Assembly (NCBI GenBank): GCA_017632155.1
Contig: JAGBRZ010000028.1
Span: 1 to 7,634, forward strand
DNA length: 7,634 nt
From: Clostridia bacterium
GTDB lineage: Bacteria; Bacillota_A; Clostridia; Oscillospirales; CAG-272
Direction of reading: 5' to 3'
The translations under genes were made by a program, and so were the position numbers. Shown piece after piece: positions 5,411 to 7,634 of the stretch. The first letter of the stretch is position 1. The number at the start of each line of letters is the position of its first letter. The notes under the pieces are model-generated. The model was not told the DNA's origin. It was given only the letters and a program-made list of their open reading frames with translations, and did no database searches.

Positions 5411-6043
5411 ATGAAAAAGTTTGTTGCAATTATTTTGACCGCAATTTTGACTTTGTCGCTGTTTTCTTGCTCCGAAAGGGGAAAAAAGAGTGAAAATATC
5501 GAAATCGCTTACAATGACGGCAAGTATTCGGGATTTTCGGATATTCCCGAAAATTATACCGTCGACGATGCGATCGACGACGGGTGCCTTGTTATAGAAA
5601 CCCTGGATGACGGCACGAATTCTTACGGTGTCGAGATGAGCAAGACCGGAAGAACCGAAGGGTATGAGCATTGGGTGTCCTTCCTTGAAAAATCTCAGAG
5701 AGGTGAAGATACCTTCCTCCGCGTGGCACATTTTATCCGAGGAACGGGATATTACCACGATCTTTATTATTCGGACGGAAAATACACGATCTTTGAGTTC
5801 AATGAATATGGCATTTCGGATGGCGAAAGCTACAGCCTTCTGCGCCGTCTTGACGGCATGGCGGGGACGGGCGAGTTTCAGCGCGAGGATCACTTTTACG
5901 TTCTGACGGACAGCACTGAGATCACTTACAGCGATATAACTCACCGACTCTTTTCAAGCTCGTTTGTTCCCGGTGAGATCGTTCCATACGAATGGCTCAG
6001 CTTTATGATCTATTTTGAAAAGGAGACAGAAAATGAAGGATAA
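5411..6043 (+). CDS. Secreted lipoprotein, resembling DUF4362-type proteins
   Basis: A 210-residue protein with a lipoprotein signal peptide: MKK, a hydrophobic core (4-18) and the lipobox LFSC with Cys 20 as the acylated residue. The mature part has IPENYTVDDAIDDGCLVIE (45-63), then a region WVSFLEKSQRGEDTFLRV (92-109) followed by strands with YYHDLYYSDGKYTIF. From memory this order (Y-T-x-x-D-A-x-x-D-G, FLE/FIE helix, R-V, D-L-x-Y-D-G) resembles the DUF4362 family of Firmicutes lipoproteins; this is a suggestion, not a proof. ATG 5411 has GGAG (5402-5405) 5 bases upstream; the ribosome binding site abuts the stop of the protease gene. An in-frame GTG at 5396 lies before that site and is rejected. 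As the third gene of the operon it may act as an outward-facing sensor or as a regulated effector. Function is unknown. Confidence 0.85.
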   Translation: MKKFVAIILTAILTLSLFSCSERGKKSENIEIAYNDGKYSGFSDIPENYTVDDAIDDGCLVIETLDDGTNSYGVEMSKTGRTEGYEHWVSFLEKSQRGEDTFLRVAHFIRGTGYYHDLYYSDGKYTIFEFNEYGISDGESYSLLRRLDGMAGTGEFQREDHFYVLTDSTEITYSDITHRLFSSSFVPGEIVPYEWLSFMIYFEKETENEG

Positions 6044-6998
6044 AAGCTTCAAAAGATACTATCTTTGTTCGCTTGTGGGTGTTTTGATTGCATCTTTTTA
6101 TCCGATTTGGATGGGCATCAAGGTAGTTTCGGATATGATACGATTCGGCACGGTCTATGCCGAGGATTATCCGAAATATATCATACCCTACACACCAATC
6201 GCGCTTGCCGTTATCATCGGTGTTGCCTTGATGCCGATATTGGTCAAAAAGCTCGAAAAGCTCGCCTTGGCGGCTGGCACGGGCGTTTCGCTTATCGTAT
6301 TTTTCACCTCCGAGCTTATGCTTGAGAGTATGGTGACGGTGACAAGAACTGTCACGGGAATTGTTTCATCGCTTGAGGGTTGGCAGATGTATATGTGCTA
6401 CATCCCGCCCGATATGTTCGAGGAACGCACGTGGACGGAGGTCGATGTCCTTATGGGCGAGTACAGCCCCGCGTTCAAGCTGCATTTCTACGTCATCTCG
6501 GTCGTGCTTATCATTTCGATCCTGAATTGCTTTTACGGATTTGCTAAAATGATCGTGGCGGGTGACACGAGCCGCCAAAAGCCGCTGATTCTGCAGTCTG
6601 TTGCAAGTGCCGCCTTTCTCGTAATGTGCATCTGGGCGTGCTTTACCGCCTTTTACAGAAATGGCGACATCACGGTTTCTCCTCTTTCGGCTGTGCTTAT
6701 GTGCGTTTTCTTCCTGCTTTTTGGTGTTACCGTGGGAATTTATGTTGCTTCATTTACTCTCGGCAAGAAAAAGCTGTATTCGATTCTGATGCCGTCTTTG
6801 AGTGCCGCCGCAGTAACTCTTGTTATGTATATCGGCGAGATGGCGCTGCTCAGCGGGAATCTTTACCGATTCGGAGAGGGATTTCTGTTTGAGGGAATGG
6901 GCGGTATCGTATTGGCACCCGTTGATATTGCCGTCATTCTTCTTGCCGGAACGATTACGGCAATAATAGCTTCTTCGACCTCTTCAAAAGAAAATTGA
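6033..6998 (+). CDS. Eight-span membrane protein of unknown function
   Basis: A 321-residue hydrophobic protein with likely membrane segments at about 10-31, 49-71, 77-97, 150-175, 188-208, 216-242, 249-273 and 290-313. Positive residues (KDKSFKR at the start, KKLEK 72-76, RQK 181-183, GKKK 244-247) fall in alternate loops, predicting both ends in the cytoplasm. The longest loop, about 98-149, would be outside and carries aromatic and acidic residues. I do not recognise a transporter or enzyme motif. Start ATG 6033 has AAAAGGAG (6018-6025) 7 bases upstream and overlaps the lipoprotein gene by 11 bases; an in-frame TTG at 6015 precedes the ribosome binding site. It is the last gene of the BlaI-M56 operon, followed closely by a terminator. 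It could be a partner of the lipoprotein, a permease or part of the sensing machinery. Confidence 0.83.
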   Translation: MKDKSFKRYYLCSLVGVLIASFYPIWMGIKVVSDMIRFGTVYAEDYPKYIIPYTPIALAVIIGVALMPILVKKLEKLALAAGTGVSLIVFFTSELMLESMVTVTRTVTGIVSSLEGWQMYMCYIPPDMFEERTWTEVDVLMGEYSPAFKLHFYVISVVLIISILNCFYGFAKMIVAGDTSRQKPLILQSVASAAFLVMCIWACFTAFYRNGDITVSPLSAVLMCVFFLLFGVTVGIYVASFTLGKKKLYSILMPSLSAAAVTLVMYIGEMALLSGNLYRFGEGFLFEGMGGIVLAPVDIAVILLAGTITAIIASSTSSKEN

Positions 6999-7002
6999 TT
7001 CC

Positions 7003-7033
7003 ATCAGCCGCTCGATTCGGGCGGCTGATTTTT
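7003..7033 (+). terminator. Terminator of the BlaI-M56 operon
   Basis: ATCAGCCGC (7003-7011) pairs with GCGGCTGAT (7021-7029); two further weak pairs are possible inside the loop. The T tract (7029-7033) is short. The pflB operator begins at the very next base, so the two elements touch. Confidence 0.85.
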
Positions 7034-7074
7034 GTGATCAAGTCACAGCAAACGCAGGAACAAAATGGTATAAT
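7033..7074 (+). promoter_or_regulatory. Upstream pflB promoter with Crp/Fnr-like operator
   Basis: The inverted repeat TGTGA-TCAAG-TCACA (7033-7047) is followed by TATAAT at 7069-7074 with a TGG extension at 7066-7068 and no recognisable -35. The predicted start is G7081, placing the dyad centre (7040) near -41. The 22-bp gap between GTCAC and TATAAT, the AAATGnTATAATATA segment and the CGTAA at the start site are the same as in the promoter at 366-406. Control by a Crp/Fnr-family activator is inference from geometry and half-site sequence, and fits an anaerobic fermentation gene. Confidence 0.72.
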
Positions 7075-7100
7075 ATAGGCGTAACATACCATATTATGTC

Positions 7101-7129
7101 TTGACTTTTATGAGATAATATAGTATAAT
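7101..7129 (+). promoter_or_regulatory. Second pflB promoter
   Basis: TTGACT (7101-7106), a 17-bp spacer, and TATAAT (7124-7129): nearly perfect sigma-A consensus. The predicted start (about 7136) falls at the 5' edge of the riboswitch aptamer, two bases inside its first helix, so transcripts from here would lack the leader before the aptamer and perhaps part of its closing stem. Confidence 0.75.
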
Positions 7130-7133
7130 TATT

Positions 7134-7209
7134 ATGTATCACTGGCGGAATCGTGAATTAACACAGTGTGGTACAAATACATTTCAGGGCCTTTGCCGAC
7201 CGTCTGGGC
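7134..7209 (+). promoter_or_regulatory. ZTP riboswitch (pfl motif) in the pflB leader
   Basis: The two conserved blocks of this class are present: ACTGGCGGAA (7141-7150) and GCCGACCGTCTGGGC (7195-7209). ATGTAT 7134-7139 pairs with ATACAT 7177-7182 as P1, and CACTG 7140-7144 can pair with CAGTG 7164-7168. GCC 7195-7197 with GGC 7207-7209 closes the 3' hairpin, whose loop bases CCGTC (7200-7204) can pair with GGCGG (7144-7148) through one G-U to form the expected pseudoknot. ZTP riboswitches sense ZMP/ZTP, purine intermediates that build up when 10-formyl-tetrahydrofolate is scarce, and normally turn expression on. PFL makes formate, the one-carbon donor for that cofactor, so the pairing makes metabolic sense. 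The expression platform is not obvious; a GTTTTGGGCTTTT stretch and the ribosome binding site follow directly. Confidence 0.85.
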
Positions 7210-7236
7210 GTTTTGGGCTTTTATGGAGGTTTCACT

Positions 7237-7634
7237 ATGAAATTTGAACAATGGAACGGCTTCTACGGAGAAGAATGGCAGAATGAGGTAAACGTCCGTC
7301 AGTTTATCCAGGACAACTACACACCCTACACGGGTGACGCTTCCTTCCTCGCAGGACCCACTGCGCGTACCTCGGCTTTGATGGACAAGCTCAATGTCCT
7401 CTTCAAGCAGGAAAGCGACAACGGCGGTCTTCTTGACATCGACACTATGACCGTATCTTCGCTTACAAGCTACGGCGCAGGTTATCTCGACAAAGAAAAT
7501 GAACTTATCGTCGGTCTGCAGACCGATGCTCCACTCCGCCGCGGAGTAAATCCCTTCGGCGGTATCAGAATGGCTCGTTCCGCTTGCGCAGCTTACGGAT
7601 ATGAGCTTTCCGACAAGATCGAAAACGAATTCCA
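7237..7634 (+). CDS. pflB: Formate acetyltransferase / pyruvate formate-lyase (5' part only)
   Basis: The first 132 codons of a PFL, which runs off the right edge; complete family members have about 740-760 residues. PFL is a cytoplasmic glycyl-radical enzyme converting pyruvate and CoA to acetyl-CoA and formate. Recognisable family segments are NYTPYTGDASFLAGPT (27-42), the SYGAGYLDKENELIVGLQTD stretch and PLRRGVNPFGGIRMARS, all characteristic of the N-terminal part of PFL. The active-site cysteines and glycyl-radical loop lie outside the window, so completeness cannot be judged. ATG 7237 has GGAGG (7225-7229) 7 bases upstream. Two promoters, a Crp/Fnr-like operator and a ZTP riboswitch precede it. 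The activating enzyme gene (pflA) is not in view and may follow. Confidence 0.95.
   Translation, partial: MKFEQWNGFYGEEWQNEVNVRQFIQDNYTPYTGDASFLAGPTARTSALMDKLNVLFKQESDNGGLLDIDTMTVSSLTSYGAGYLDKENELIVGLQTDAPLRRGVNPFGGIRMARSACAAYGYELSDKIENEF

Noticed and set aside
5102..5944. A 280-codon open frame on the minus strand
   Set aside because: It is antisense to two genes with clear function signatures (the M56 zinc motif and a lipobox), spans their junction, and shows no start signal or protein motif.
7150..7170. Rex repressor site in the pflB leader (GAATTAACAC)
   Set aside because: It has only half of the TTGTTAA-N4-TTAACAA dyad and lies inside the riboswitch, downstream of both predicted starts.
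1..7634. CRISPR arrays, insertion sequences, tRNA genes or attachment sites
   Set aside because: No regularly spaced repeats, transposase motifs, terminal inverted repeats or tRNA-like cloverleafs were seen on either strand.

Overview
The window most likely comes from an anaerobic, fermentative member of the Clostridia (Firmicutes) of moderate GC. The evidence is strong AGGAG-type ribosome binding sites, near-consensus sigma-A promoters with a TG element before the -10, short hairpin terminators with T tracts, a BlaI/M56 regulatory pair and a pyruvate formate-lyase gene. Which lineage cannot be decided from sequence alone.

Layout. Positions 3-137 hold the end of an unrecognised membrane protein gene. 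Positions 138-318 hold a probable structured non-coding RNA closed by a strong terminator. Positions 366-581 are a complete miniature transcription unit: operator, extended -10 promoter, a 27-residue membrane protein and a terminator. Positions 606-1713 carry a monocistronic uroporphyrinogen-decarboxylase-family gene. It converges on a PHP-domain hydrolase gene (2779-1754, minus strand), and both share one 19-bp bidirectional terminator hairpin. Divergent promoters at 2806-2890 drive the PHP gene leftward and, rightward, a two-gene unit (unknown 161-residue protein plus GNAT acetyltransferase) that ends in a terminator at 4011-4044.

Positions 4065-7033 form one operon: a BlaI/MecI-type repressor, an M56 membrane metalloprotease of the BlaR1 type that lacks the penicillin-binding sensor domain, a lipoprotein and an eight-segment membrane protein. 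Two tandem dyads (ACTAT-N4-ATAGT) overlie its promoter and are probably the BlaI operators. The likely logic is a BlaR1/BlaI-like switch in which the sensing part has been replaced, possibly by the lipoprotein and the last membrane protein.

Positions 7033-7634 hold the start of pflB (pyruvate formate-lyase) behind an elaborate leader. There is an operator-controlled promoter, a second near-consensus promoter, then an RNA whose conserved segments match the ZTP riboswitch (formerly the pfl motif).

The most notable pattern is that the pflB upstream promoter and the promoter of the 27-residue membrane protein, 6.7 kb apart, have the same architecture: an inverted repeat GTGAy-CAA-GTCAC centred near -41, exactly 22 bp before an extended -10, with no -35 hexamer. 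This is the geometry of class II activation by a Crp/Fnr-family regulator. It suggests the small protein belongs to the same (perhaps anaerobic or redox) regulon as pflB.
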